From assembly GCA_037102815.1 (NCBI GenBank), contig BTPP01000007.1, positions 2,914,001-2,978,000 of the forward strand: a stretch of DNA of 64,000 nt, written 5' to 3'. The notes beneath the pieces were generated by a model, which was given only the letters and a program-made list of their open reading frames with translations, did no database searches and was not told where the DNA came from. This document shows positions 23,684 to 34,549 of the stretch, piece after piece. Each line of letters starts with the position of its first letter. Position 1 is the first letter of the stretch. The position numbers and the translations under genes are program-made. Origin of the DNA: Neurospora intermedia. Taxonomy: Eukaryota > Ascomycota > Sordariomycetes > Sordariales > Sordariaceae.

Positions 23684-24275
23684 CTAATGTTCTTCGGGAA
23701 TCGGAACGATTGTGACAGGAGGCTCGTCCTTCAATGTGTCGACGCCGCTTCCTGGTACGGTAGCGTACGGACCGACGTAGAGGCCACTGTTCAAAGGCGC
23801 ATAAGTGTTAATGACTAGCTGTGATTATTGGTTCTCAAGGGGACAATGACCATGGAACATACCTCAACGTCCTGTCTGTGACAGTCTGGGACTCAAAATC
23901 GAGGACATCCTTGTGTAGTATGTTGCAAGCGCGTGTGGCGCCCCAACATGGCCCATCCGGCCTGTCGCGCCATGGCATATCTTCCATAGGAACGGATCCA
24001 CACAGGTGGCCTGTTAACTCCTTCTCGAATTCGCCCATGGTCTTCAAGGCCTCGATGATGACGCGATAGGTATTGGCGGCCGGAACTCCACCGGTTCCGT
24101 AGAGTAGGTCCAACCAGTCGCGACGTTTCCAAAGGTCAACGATCTCGACGGGAACACAGGGCTTCATCCAGGTGCCTGCAAAGTTACGAGCGCATCTATA
24201 GCGGGCGTACCAGCTTTTGCTCCACGCCTCTTCGAAGAGGCGTTCAATGTCGGTATTGCCGGCTTGGGAACTCAT
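23684..24275 (-). CDS. Hypothetical protein, 171 residues
   Basis: Exons 24275-23863 and 23786-23684 with a 76-nt intron (donor GTATGT, acceptor GAACAG) give 171 residues starting MSSQAGNTDIERLFEEAW. The splice keeps a good frame into an exon ending in PVTIVPIPEEH and TAG. The N-terminal half is rich in Trp, Arg and Cys (SKSWYARYRCARNFAGTW). No signal peptide, membrane helix or known motif is seen. Codon use and the splice junction support a real gene; I do not recognise the family. Confidence 0.6.
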
Positions 24276-25447
24276 GTTTTGCCGCAGTTGGATTAAAAGT
24301 CTGGCAGAGACAGGTTGGTTAGGCTAGAAGTTGCAGGGCATGCCGCCATAAAGGAGAAAGTGTCCGAAACCGAGCAAAGAAAGAGTAAGAGGCCTTACCG
24401 ATGTTCTTAGTCTTTAATCGCGTCAAATGTGTGAAACTAACCTTGGATAGGCGTCGATGAAAAGAAGCAACCAGAATCTTGGAGAAGATGCGAGCAGCTG
24501 AGCGTCGATGGGGAAGAAAAGTGCTGGGGGTTCGGTACAAGAATGGAATATGAAAGCGAAAGAGTGGAACGGTTGTTGCTGTGGCGAGGAGAAGAAGGAG
24601 AGAAAAATGTCCGGGTCCACGATATTTCACTACAATTGGAAGAAGTATCGTGGGTTGGCGAGCATGACTGATACATAGTTTATGTCTATAACAGCTAACG
24701 CAACGCCCATACACTGTCATGCGCACAATGCATATCTCAGCAATAAAAGTGTCGCTCAACTTATCTGTCATTGCATTGCATGACGCAGCACAGGTACGCT
24801 CGCACAGGTGCAGAGAGATCTCATGGGCTCTACATACACACAAGCCGTGCCTATGCTGAGATGCCAGGAGCCCAAAGGGGGCTGGGGCTCGCCTTGTGCC
24901 AATCGAGTCTCTGGGGTAACTGCATTGAATTGAGACCATGGCAAGCCCAGCTGCCTACAATTGCCTGGAATCCTCAGATCCTTATAATTGCGAGTGTGAG
25001 CGCGTGAATCCGTCCAGCGCACGCCCAAGACATGCCCATCAACGTGTACCGTAGAAACTCGGGAAATTGGCAAAAAGCTAATGCCTGAAAAACTTGGATA
25101 TCAGGCAGGTTGCTGGCAGATATGTAACGCTCGAGTCCGAGCCTATGCTTTGGAACGCAGGCAAGATAGTGTTGGGCAGTATTGTAGAGCCTTCACTAAC
25201 TGAGCGGACATATGTGCAGGAGTATACTGCTCCTTGTACTTACTGTCGGGCGCTCAAAGAGGGAAAGCTTTTTGCCAATTTCCCGAGTTTCTACGGTACG
25301 CAGACTTGGTTGGTAGCCTCTCTCTCGGATTCGGGCATGCGGTGTAGGCGCTCCACGATGACAAACACCAGACCTCTCTCTATGTTGCATCCATTTCAGG
25401 TGATCTTGGTTTTATCCAAGCACCAAGGCACTCCTCGGCGTGATTCT
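24276..25447. other. Intergenic, no supported gene
   Basis: 1.2 kb with overlapping short frames only. Confidence 0.5.
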
Positions 25448-26738
25448 TCAACGTTCCATGACGCTTGCGCAGTGACAAGGCAGAGTGAGCCCAGCAGTTT
25501 TCCTCCTCCTCGTCTCTGAATCTGTGCCTGTCCGCTGGGTGACAGTAACTGGTCTTTTCTCCTGTCCCACCGCCATGAGGTCGTTCAGCGTGATCCTGGG
25601 TATGATGGAATTCACGCGTCTTTCATATCGTGAAAGATTCTCATCGAGGTGGTGAGTAGCTTCATGATTACTCGATGGGTCCTGTAAATGGGTTGGCCGG
25701 CCTAAAGATGATACGTGGACGGTGGACTGAATCTCTCCTATTATGTGATATTGCTGAATATATTCGAGGTAGAAATACGTCTTTGACGACACACTATCCG
25801 ATGAAGGTCTATTCAGGCGTTCAGGCTCCGTCATCAAGATGAGCAGTCATGGTGGGCCTCCCAGAGGTCCTGCTGACCCTGAGCAAGTCGGCAGGCCACA
25901 CCAACAGAGATTCAACATCTTTCACGAAAGGGCGTACCCAACAAGAAGATGGTCATAAGTAATAGGGCCTGGACAATCACAATGTTGATGAGGTCAAGCA
26001 GATCGAGATTGGCGAAGGCCTTTGCATGGTCATAATAAGTCTGCAGCACCGAGGCCTTGGCATTGGGACCGAGATGAGAGAACTTGCAACCTAAAGCGAA
26101 GATCTACCGTACAAATTGTTGGTGGTGTCAATTGCTTGCCGGCATCTTGTTCGGTAGAGATGACTCCCATGGCCGTTATCACTCTAGAAAGTTCAGATGC
26201 TTCGTTGAGCCGTTTGGCCGGTGAGAATACGGGCATGTGGCGTGAAGGTAATGGTGCTAGTGGTGGCAATGGAATGGCTGCTGGGCCCGGATTCAGACTA
26301 GGTGTTCGGTGATCGCGCCTAAGACTGGGATCGGGATCATTCTGAGACGGAGAGATTTATTGGACTTTGGCGCTGGGAATCCAGATGAGCGCAACAATCA
26401 TAAACTGTCCAAAGACAAAGAGATGTCCGCTGTGGAGTCCCCAACTGACCTGCGCTGGTCGCTGGATCACCTGCAGTGAGTAGGTAGCCCGGGCGGATCC
26501 CGCGCGGTGCCGGTGTGGGGCTGGATGTTATCGACGGGTGTTGGGATCCCGCTCTCCACACAAAGGCGCTCAAGTCAAGGGTTCGTTTCATGAAGGGGTT
26601 TGAGGTATGCATAATTGCTAGCTTCGTGCGGAGTCTCCATGGTGTAGATGTTGTGCACCAGAGGCAAAGAGCGGCGTTGACAACATGAAGTCTAGCAGAT
26701 GGGCTTCCCTCTGTCGCAGTGACTTTCATTCGCGCCAA
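25448..26738 (-). pseudogene. Decayed fungal Zn2Cys6-type transcription factor
   Basis: Pieces of the fungal-specific transcription factor domain (middle homology region) lie in order on the minus strand but in different frames. They are HAKAFANLDLLDL followed by VQALLLMTIFLLGT (about 26060-25930), then VGVACRLAQG with DCSS (about 25905-25850), then YFYLEYIQQYHIIGEI and LDENLSRYERR (about 25780-25610). These match the usual run of this domain (helix ending VQALLLM..YL, then IGVAxRxAQGLGLH, then a helix ending in GEI, then LD..L..WE). Frame changes and a stop between the second and third pieces cannot be explained by good introns. A possible linker fragment ending CVESGIPTPVDN lies near 26550; no intact Zn2Cys6 finger is visible. 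Confidence 0.5.
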
Positions 26739-26952
26739 GGTTCACAGGCCAGCGGGATCTTTCGTCGTTGCAGCTTTTCGGTGCAGCCATCTCCAGGAAT
26801 TTGTTGCAAGATTACCTAATACTACACCTTTCGTCCCGCCTTCTGATCATGTTCTCGGTGACAGGGAAGGAGGTCGAGGTCAAAACTCGGGTCGCCGGGG
26901 TCCGTCGGGAAGGTGCCATGAGGTGAAGTCAAAAGTGGATCCTGCCAAGATT

Positions 26953-26984
26953 ACGGTGGCCCAAGTGTGCCTTGGGTCGTTTAT
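26953..26984 (+). repeat. 32-bp inverted repeat, left arm
   Basis: ACGGTGGCCCAAGTGTGCCT and the next 12 bases recur exactly, reverse-complemented, at 27651-27682. Weaker similarity continues inward (both arms reach CCAGCTG about 30-50 bp further in). The arms are 666 bp apart. Confidence 0.88.
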
Positions 26985-27104
26985 CCAAAAGTTCCAAAAA
27001 CTTGAAGTCTAACCAGCTGCAAGCATTAGGCTTGCACTGGGGGGTGGTTTCCAAATGCTTGTGCTAAGATAACCTCGATAAGCCGTCTCCTGCAACGTCA
27101 CCTC

Positions 27105-27190
27105 AACTCCCATTGACTCCCATTAACTCCCGTTGACTCCCATTGACTCCTATCAACTCTCAATAACTCCCATTAATTCCCATTAACTCC
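27105..27190 (+). repeat. 10-bp tandem repeat, about 8.5 units
   Basis: Imperfect units of consensus CATTRACTCC in exact 10-bp register. Confidence 0.9.
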
Positions 27191-27230
27191 CATTGCTTCA
27201 TTGCTTCATTACTTCATTGCTTCATTGCTT
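27191..27230 (+). repeat. 8-bp tandem repeat, 5 units
   Basis: Five units of CATTGCTT (one is CATTACTT), directly following the 10-bp array. Confidence 0.92.
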
Positions 27231-27330
27231 CCGGACTGGACGAGAAGGGTGACAATACAAATAGACCCTACAATTGGTTCTCCAAATTTTGGGTTTGGGG
27301 TAAGGTAACAATGCAAATGGACCCCGCTCT

Positions 27331-27353
27331 CCCCCCCCCCCCCCCCCCCCCCC
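27331..27353 (+). repeat. C23 homopolymer next to a polypurine tract
   Basis: Twenty-three consecutive C, then GGGCCGGGGCC and about 185 bp of almost only A and G. On the other strand this reads pyrimidine tract then G-run, the same arrangement as at 38230-38276. Confidence 0.9.
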
Positions 27354-27650
27354 GGGCCGGGGCCAAAAAGAAAGAAAAGAAAGAAAACGAAGAGAAGAAA
27401 AAGATAAAAAGAATAAAAAGAAAAGGAAAAGAAGAAGACGAAGGCGAAAAAGGGAAAGAGAAAAAAAAAAGTGGAGGGGGGGTAAAAAAAAGGAAGAAGA
27501 GAAAGAAGGAAGAGAGGCAAGAAAGAAGAGAGGAAGGAAGCTAGAAAGGTTGCAAGGTCTGGGCGTGAGAGCTGAATTTTGAAAGTGTGGTAGAGGCGTT
27601 GATATAAAATGGCCAACAGCTGGCTGCAGATGGGAGCTTGGACCAGTTTT

Positions 27651-27682
27651 ATAAACGACCCAAGGCACACTTGGGCCACCGT
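27651..27682 (-). repeat. 32-bp inverted repeat, right arm
   Basis: Exact reverse complement of 26953-26984. Confidence 0.88.
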
Positions 27683-28312
27683 ACAAGATGCCTGCCAGGC
27701 CAACGGCTCTACCCCTCAAACCAATAAAATGAACGGCTTGAGCTTAACCAAACATTAATCAGCTCCCCAACCAACTTATGATATCAGTCAACAAAATCGT
27801 CCCTCTTTCGCAACTTCCGTTCTTTCATCTTTGCCGACGCCGTGTCGTATTTCACGGTGTGGTCTAAGAAGCGCGAGGTGCACCCGCTGCCGCCACAGAC
27901 CGTGCACTGTCCAGATGGAGATATCACTCTCGATGCTGTTTTTCGTTGCAGTAGCACATTCGGGTTCCCAACCTTCCTCCGTCAACCACGACTTGTCCGT
28001 CCTGGTCGCACATAGCGGGAGAGACAGTTCAGGTATTGACCCATGACATGGCCTAGAACCTCATTGCGACGGGAACCCACGCTTTGAACGCTCGCCGGGA
28101 TCGGGCCAGGGTTGTGGGGAGCTGCAGCTGTGATGACGGAACCTAGAGCGCACGACGGATTTTCTTTTCATATCTTGTTTATTCTTGAGGTTTCCTGCGT
28201 TAATAAGCATGGAGACGCTTTCCCCACTCATTGTGTTCATTTCGTGGCTGCCCTGTGTCGACAATCAAATGCCGGTGTCCGACACGGCGGGGAAGCCGTT
28301 CAGCTTTTACCA

Positions 28313-28363
28313 CGACTGCCGACTGGTTCATTGCGACTGCCGACTGGTTCATTGCGACTGCCG
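28313..28363 (+). repeat. 21-bp tandem repeat, 2.4 units
   Basis: Unit CGACTGCCGACTGGTTCATT plus G, repeated exactly twice and then 9 bases of a third copy. Confidence 0.92.
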
Positions 28364-29012
28364 CCACGTTCGATTACGAAATGCAACATCCTCACTTGAT
28401 TGCGACCCCGAGAATACCACCTACCTACTACAGTGACCATTTTCGTTCAGCATTACCCAGCCTCAACAATTCAACAAAGCCCTGTACGACTTGTGTACAA
28501 CAGAAGACTGGAACTCGCGACCCAGACACCGCTCCACAAGAGATATTTGGTTGCAGTACCACAAACGGTTAACGCTGGTCGTACACCGCCCTCCCTGTCC
28601 ACTCAGCTGAACTCTAAACTGTTGGCGCGTTTTTGCAGTGGCTTTCCATTTCCCCGTAATTACCCCCATTTCGATAGTCGTGTACCAGTCAGCGGCGTAA
28701 AAAAGGAGAAGCCGTCGTAATTTTTCAGCATCCTGACGTTTCTTACGAAAATTACCGATGATCGTAAATAGCGATCGACCTCTGGGCGTAACATTGCCCC
28801 AGACTCGGAGCGGATTCGGAGCTTCCAAAAGTGATACAAGACCAACCAGTTTGTACGATCTAGGCCTAGCTTATTGATCTGCGTCAGGATGGTCGGCAAG
28901 TTCGCGACTTTACGGTCACCGTTTCAGATGATGATATAAAAGCTTGTTCCAACTTGGCAAGCTTGGCCATCTTCGCAGTCTTCACACACGACAGAACCGC
29001 ACATTTCGGAAC

Positions 29013-31017
29013 ATGACTTCAAACACTCATGCTTCGAATCCCGGCAAGATGGGTGAGAGGCCCTCCATTGAGAAGATGGAGAGGACCGTCTCCAACAGCG
29101 AGTACCATCGCAACATGACGAGACGAATATTATGGAAGATGGACACAAGGTAGTTAATTCCGCCTGTTATCCATCTTTATGAATTTCTATGGGACATCGA
29201 CATCATTAACCAACACAAGCACAGAGTCCTGCCTGTCCTTTCCCTCCTCTTTCTCTGCTCGTTCCTCGATCGAGCCAACGTCGGCAACGCCAGGATTATC
29301 GGTCTCGAAAAGGATCTTAACCTCTCCAATACCCAGTACACTCAGGGTCTGGCAGTCTTCTATGCCACATACATTGCGAGGTACACCACCGCCGCTTACA
29401 ACCAACACAGGCCTATATTGGTTCATTACTAACGTTCCACCAGTGAACTTCCGAGCAATCTGCTCCTCAAGAAAGTTACGCCCAAGATCTGGCTGCCCCT
29501 TCTCACCATGGTCTGGGGCGTTATCACCATGTGCTTAGGGTTCGTAAAGAACGTTGGAAGCTTCATCGGCGTGCGAGCCCTGTTGGGCATCGCCGAGGGC
29601 GGCCTCTTCCCAGGGATTGTGCTCTATCTTTCCGGCCTATATACTCGCCAGGAGATGGCGCTGCGAATGGGTATCTTCTACACGGCTGCCTCTTTGTCGG
29701 GTGCATTCGGTGGTCTTTTAGCGCGGGGGCTTTCTGCTATTGGTCCACGTGGTGGGTTGGAGGGCTGGAGATGGATTTTCATCATCGAAGGGTTGATGGT
29801 GAGTTCAACCCCAAACACCTGTGCAAGCTGTGTGGAGGGCGAGACTAAAACTATGATGTCTTCAGACCATACTGGCCGGTCTAGTGGCATATCTCCTGCT
29901 TCCAACCAGTGTAACCACTGCTCCTTACCTGACCGAGGAGGAGAAGGAATACGCTGCGAGGAGGCTTCAAGGAGACACTGGCGCAGATACCGCGAATAGG
30001 ACCAGGTAAGGCAGCGGACAAAACGTATGGGTAGTGATCCTCAGCTAACTGGTCTCGCCTTGCAGTCCCGTTTTGGAACGAGAGGAGAGGTTCAGGTGGT
30101 CTGAAGTTCGCCGTGGCGTCTTCAACCTTCAAGTTTGGCTAACAGCTACCGCGTATTTTTCCCTTGGGGCTGGGCTTTACAGCTTTGGTCTCTTTGTAGG
30201 TTTGCCGTGCGCTCCGCGCTTTGCATCTTTTCAAGACCAGGATTACTGACATACCTCAGCTCCCAACCATTCTCAACGATCTGAAGATCACATCCAACCC
30301 CAACCAGACCCAACTGTGGTCGGTTATCCCATACGCAGTTGCCACCCCAGTCACAGGTCCGTTCCGTAGAAATCCTTTTGGTTCATGTTCAACTGACAGC
30401 TGACACAAACGAGTAGTTCTCATTGCATTTGCCTCTGATCGCCTCAAACTCAGGGGCGTCATGATGCTCTTCACTCTTCCCATTGCCATCATTGGCTACG
30501 CCGTTATTGCCAATGTCGCCTCTGCCCATGTTCGCTTTGCTATGACATCCTTGATGGCGATCGGCATGTACAGCAGCGTACCATGCATTCTCGTTTGGAA
30601 CACCAACAATTCTGCTGGACACTACAAGCGAGCTACCACTTCAGCTTTGCAACTTATCATTGGAAATGCGGGCGGTTTCGTGGCTAGTAAGTATTCGCAT
30701 ATACGGTATCTTATGATTCTTATCTGAGTTTTTCCACTGACCAAGGCTCATCTCAGCTTTTGTTTATCCCCGAAAGGATGCACCGTTGTATCACAGAGGG
30801 CACACGATCCTCCTTGGCCTGCTGGTATATGCTTGGTTTGCGTAAGTGCTGGTTGCGCGGTTGGGCAGGTAGAAGAGCACGCTTGCTAACGCTTTGCAGG
30901 GTCCTCGCAAATGTGCTTTGGTGCAACAAAATCAACAAGGACAAAGCCGCTGGGAAGTATGAGAAATACGATGGCTGTGGGGACGACAGAGACCCAGCTT
31001 TCAAGATGATCCTATGA
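29013..31017 (+). CDS. MFS transporter, anion:cation symporter (DAL5/TNA1-like)
   Basis: Nine exons: 29013-29149, 29225-29380, 29444-29798, 29866-30005, 30066-30195, 30260-30356, 30417-30686, 30757-30841 and 30900-31017. All junctions are GT-AG and the frame stays open, giving 495 residues. After a hydrophilic N-terminus comes KMDTRVLPVLSLLFLCSFLD with RANVGNAR, the start of helix 1 in the ACS family (allantoate, nicotinate and other organic anion permeases). Later parts are GIAEGGLFPG, MRIGIFYTAA-like MGIFYTAASLSGAFGGLLA and GWRWIFIIEGL (helix 4 to 6 region), and SDRLKLRGVMM and NNSAGHYKRA in the second half. Twelve helices are expected at the plasma membrane. Substrate cannot be read from sequence. 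The gene is unusually intron-rich for this window. Confidence 0.88.
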
Positions 31018-31300
31018 AGCGCTTTCGTATCACCCTATCAGTACTAATAAATGAGTAATTCGTGCATTTTCAGGCGTAAAATCGATAATATGTATCGGTT
31101 TGCCAACAGACTGCGGTCAGTCACCATCCATTGAATGTAACCTGCAAGGGCAGACGCTTTTCCTGACCGTCATTCTGTTCTATACTTGACCTTTTCGTCC
31201 AGCCGGCCACTTCCTCTTCGCCACCAACCCCCAATAGATACGGCTTCTCCGTGCCCTTAGCGAAGATTTGCGACTGTGTTTCCCTGCTTCCATATCGTAG

Positions 31301-31687
31301 TTCTCTATCCGTGACGCCTGGAAACACACCCACCCGCCTGACACTGATCTCAACCTCGGCTCATACCTTCAAGATGTCATCACGCGCACTTATTACTTCT
31401 CCTTGCACCACTTCACCTCTGACATTGGCCGAGCCTACGCGGCAAAGCAAAACGGCCAAAATCCCTACACCATTCCCTTTCGCTCAGCGCCGCTGGTCAC
31501 TCGGGAAGGCAGAGTACCAGTCAATACTTATCAGGAGGAGGCAGTGATTACCGTTTATGGCAAACGTGGTGGGGCCGTGGGGGTGCCCGCGAGGCATAAC
31601 GAGTTGTTGGAGGCGGTGCAGAGGGTGCCGAGATGGAAAGAATGGAAGGGTTATGAAGGTCGCTGTTCGCAGGAGGATGTTTGCTGA
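31301..31687 (+). CDS. Probable terminal exon of an unknown protein
   Basis: An open segment following a TAG splice-acceptor-like site at 31298-31300 reads FSIRDAWKHTHPPD, then SYLQDVITRTYYFSLHHF, then KQNGQNPYTIPFRSAPL, and ends RCSQEDVC at TGA 31685-31687. The composition is protein-like, but there is no ATG in this frame and I could not place an upstream exon with a start between the transporter stop and this point. It may be a 3' exon whose start is missed, or a remnant. Family not recognised. Confidence 0.33.
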   Translation, partial: FSIRDAWKHTHPPDTDLNLGSYLQDVITRTYYFSLHHFTSDIGRAYAAKQNGQNPYTIPFRSAPLVTREGRVPVNTYQEEAVITVYGKRGGAVGVPARHNELLEAVQRVPRWKEWKGYEGRCSQEDVC

Positions 31688-31853
31688 GGGAGAGAGTGGA
31701 CGGTAAGGAGGGACTTTCTGTTGAGACCCATAGGGGAAGAAGCTCAATCAAAAAAGATGGTAGGTAGGTAGAGAGAGATACACCAAAAAACTCGGGACAA
31801 GGCGTCATCGATAGAGGTTGTATGAAAACAGAAAAGAAAAAAAAACAAAAGAT

Positions 31854-31942
31854 TGCGGTTTGTGTGGATCGAACACACGACCTTCAGATTCATGAGTGAA
31901 GTGGACTTCAGTCTGACGCTCTCCCAACTGAGCTAAACCCGC
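31854..31942 (-). tRNA. tRNA-Phe(GAA) with intron, copy 1
   Basis: Starts GCGGGTTTAGCTCAGTTGGG, anticodon region CAGACTGAAG, then an intron of about 16 nt, then ATCTG. The T-arm is GTGTGTTCGATCCACAC and the 3' end ACCGCA. The position and size of the intron fit fungal tRNA-Phe. Confidence 0.96.
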
Positions 31943-33318
31943 TTATTGGTGGAAAGATTGCCAAACAGTTACTTATGAGGCAAGTCGCGTTGATACAACA
32001 ATCGTACGTAAACAAACCCCTTTTTTCACTGCTGCCGTATCGCGGGTAGTTAGGTTGCTTGTTGAAGCCGGGAGACCACATGCCACGCTCCAGATCTTCG
32101 ATGTCCTCACTTGGTTTTTGCCGGATTATGTCGTTGCAGTATAAGAAAAGAACTTTAGCATCCGCAACTATTGTGTTAAAGTTCCGCGAATCTTCTTTTC
32201 TCCTCCAGTCTTTTGCTAAATGGGCTGGGGCTTTGATTAGCGTTAGGGATGCTGTTATATTCCACCAATTCCAGGCGACCCGAGCGCTTATAATATCACA
32301 AACGTAGCTCCATTTGCAAATTGAAATCCACCTGAAAGACGGAAGGCACACCCTTTTGAACAAACAACAAAGCATGGCCGGCGCACATCCCTCAAGTAGT
32401 CTATGCCTTTTGCTTGCTTGGTACTTACGTTGTCTCGTTTCGGAAACAGGCCGAATTGACCACTAACACATCAGCGCACTCCTGAGTATCGCAGGTCATT
32501 CTCAAACTTGAGAGAAGGACAAAGTAGGTGGTAGGTGAAGAAAAGTGAGGAAGTCGAAACCTCAAGCCTGTGCACAATTACCTATGTGACAGTGTAGCGC
32601 CCTGCATTGGGGAGGCTTCAGTGGGCTAGCACTAACGCTCGGAGTGGCATGGGATCCACATGGACCCGGGAGGACCAGGATGTGTAAGCGATAGTGCTGC
32701 CCCTGGATTTGGTGCCTTTAGCAGTTGCGCGCTAACAGCTCTGCATGGTGCAGTGCCTCGAAGCAGCCATCCTGGCAAACATTCGTCTGCCCGAAAATGA
32801 ACTGCGATTGTACCGTAGCATGTGTAAAGCAGAACGGCAAAGGGCTATATAGTTGTAGCGAAACATGTACAGGCAAAATTGGAACGTAGATAAGAGGGTG
32901 GCAAAATAGGTGCATGTGTGTATTGGCTGGCACATCAAGTCTCCCACTGTCATCTACCTCAGGCTTCACAAGCTGTGATCCGGAGACTTGGTACCCGTAG
33001 GCTCGAGCTGTGTAAGACTGCTACACTCGTGTGCCTATAGGATGTAACAAAATGCCAGTTGAACGCACGGCAGTGCTCACCAGCAACCGAGATTCTTGGA
33101 TGGTTCTTCTACTAGTTGGAAAGATTAACACCGAGCTTTGGAGTCTAACGTCCTGGCATGTCGCTTCGTCGAGATAATGGGGAGGGATTCGGAGAATGTC
33201 GTTGCCATAACATGTCGTAGCTTGTAGAACTCGCTGAGCGTGCCATCCTAGACACCAGTTTGTTAGCTTGAAGTACAAAGGCAAGAGTAGCAGAGAAAGA
33301 ATACCTGTACCCAGATTC
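31943..33318. other. Intergenic, no supported gene
   Basis: 1.4 kb with only overlapping short frames. Nothing recognised. Confidence 0.5.
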
Positions 33319-34032
33319 TCAGGTGCGATCCTCCACGCAACGGCCGTCCTTATCCTCCACCTCCTCATCTTCCCAACCACCTAGCTCAAAGCCGACACCA
33401 TCGAAGCCCTCCCATCCCTCGTCCGTAGCTGCACCCACACAAGAAACCACATACATCCACCGTCTCTCGTCCTCGGGAAAGTCCACGCCTCCAGTAGCAA
33501 CGCACAACCGCTCCGACTTGGCCGAGTTGACATCAACAATATACGCAATCACCCTCTCAACCTGCGAAACATGGCAAACAGCCGCATACGTTCCATCGCG
33601 ACCCAACAGACTGACAAAGCTCTGGGGCCCAATGCGCAGCTTGTTCGACGGAGGCACGACGTTGCCTTGGTGGTTCTTCACCCAAACTTGTTGCGCAGGG
33701 AGCCAGACCACGGGCTCATCGGCGGCGGTTCCAGTGGCAGCAGGAACGGATGGGGAAGAGAATTTGTTGTCTCTGAGAAGGAAGCGACTGTATCGACGGC
33801 GCGAGGGAGGCGAGATGACGTAGCGGGAGCGGCCCGGTGGGATAGTTGGGAGGGGGTTTGTGGCGTGGGGTGAGGGAGCTTCGTAGCGGAGCAGGCGAGC
33901 GGCCATTCTGGACTTGATCTCGGGGGTTACGGTAATGTTAATGCCGATGTAGTTAACGCAGCCGTCGGCAAGGAAGCTGATGGAGGGGAGGGGCTCTCGG
34001 GCGGCTTCAGCCATATTGATGGCGGCCGACAT
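33319..34032 (-). CDS. Hypothetical protein, 237 residues
   Basis: Single uninterrupted frame from ATG 34032, starting MSAAINMAEAAREPLPSISF. Recognisable blocks are CVNYIGINITVTPEIKSRMA, a Pro-rich basic stretch (PPGRSRYVISPPSRRRYSRF) and GRDGTYAAVCHVSQVERVIA. The end is very acidic (GGWEDEEVEDKDGR). No signal peptide, membrane helix or known domain. Length without stops, codon character and a 5' ATG support a gene. The opposite strand also has open frames, shadows of this one. Function unknown. Confidence 0.55.
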   Translation of the reverse strand: MSAAINMAEAAREPLPSISFLADGCVNYIGINITVTPEIKSRMAARLLRYEAPSPHATNPLPTIPPGRSRYVISPPSRRRYSRFLLRDNKFSSPSVPAATGTAADEPVVWLPAQQVWVKNHQGNVVPPSNKLRIGPQSFVSLLGRDGTYAAVCHVSQVERVIAYIVDVNSAKSERLCVATGGVDFPEDERRWMYVVSCVGAATDEGWEGFDGVGFELGGWEDEEVEDKDGRCVEDRT

Positions 34033-34549
34033 TGGAATTCGTAGGCGAGATCGAATCGATGATTGATTGCGTTGCGTTGCCAGCCTTGTCTGGTTGTTTC
34101 CAGGCTTTAAATCGCGAGCAAAGGCAGAGGTGGTGGTTTAGATGCAGTTGCGTAGGTCGGCGTTGGTCGGTGAGAAAGTCGTGGGAGAGACATGCGGGAC
34201 CAAGCCCAGTGAATGGGGTCATCGACCTGACGGTGTCGAAACATGCAACCTTGGATCCTGCAATGCAGGCCACCTTAGGGCGACGAGCCTGCAACACCTA
34301 TGCCCGTACCTGTCCCGGCCGGATATCCGTTTGTTTTCTTCTCAAGCATGATGAACAATTACAGCAGATGAAAATACTTCAAAGTGATATTTAATCAGTG
34401 GCATCTCCACCATGTCCCCAATACTTTCTTTTCCATCCCGTTCTCCATCTCTTTAGAGTATCAACGAGACACAACCAATCATCCCTCGAGGCAATACTAG
34501 AATTTTACCCACACATCTACCCTTTCGCCGCCTAAAGTCCACAGCCACA
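34033..34549. other. Intergenic between divergent genes
   Basis: About 0.5 kb holding the leaders of the hypothetical gene (minus) and the first coiled-coil gene (plus). Nothing else recognised. Confidence 0.5.

Larger units (their letters stand above)
26739..29012. other. Repeat-rich intergenic region
   Basis: 2.3 kb without a firm gene. It carries a 32-bp inverted repeat, two tandem arrays, a 23-C run with a long A/G tract (27361-27545) and a 21-bp duplication, each listed separately. 28370-29012 should hold the promoter of the transporter gene. Confidence 0.6.

Noticed and set aside
27105-27230. CRISPR-like array
   Set aside because: Units of 10 and 8 bp directly adjoin with no spacers; a simple tandem repeat in a eukaryotic genome.
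27797-27900. Minus-strand segment with CTVCGGSGC, like a DnaJ zinc-centre repeat
   Set aside because: Only one CxxCGGxGC, no start codon and a stop shortly upstream; too short to call.
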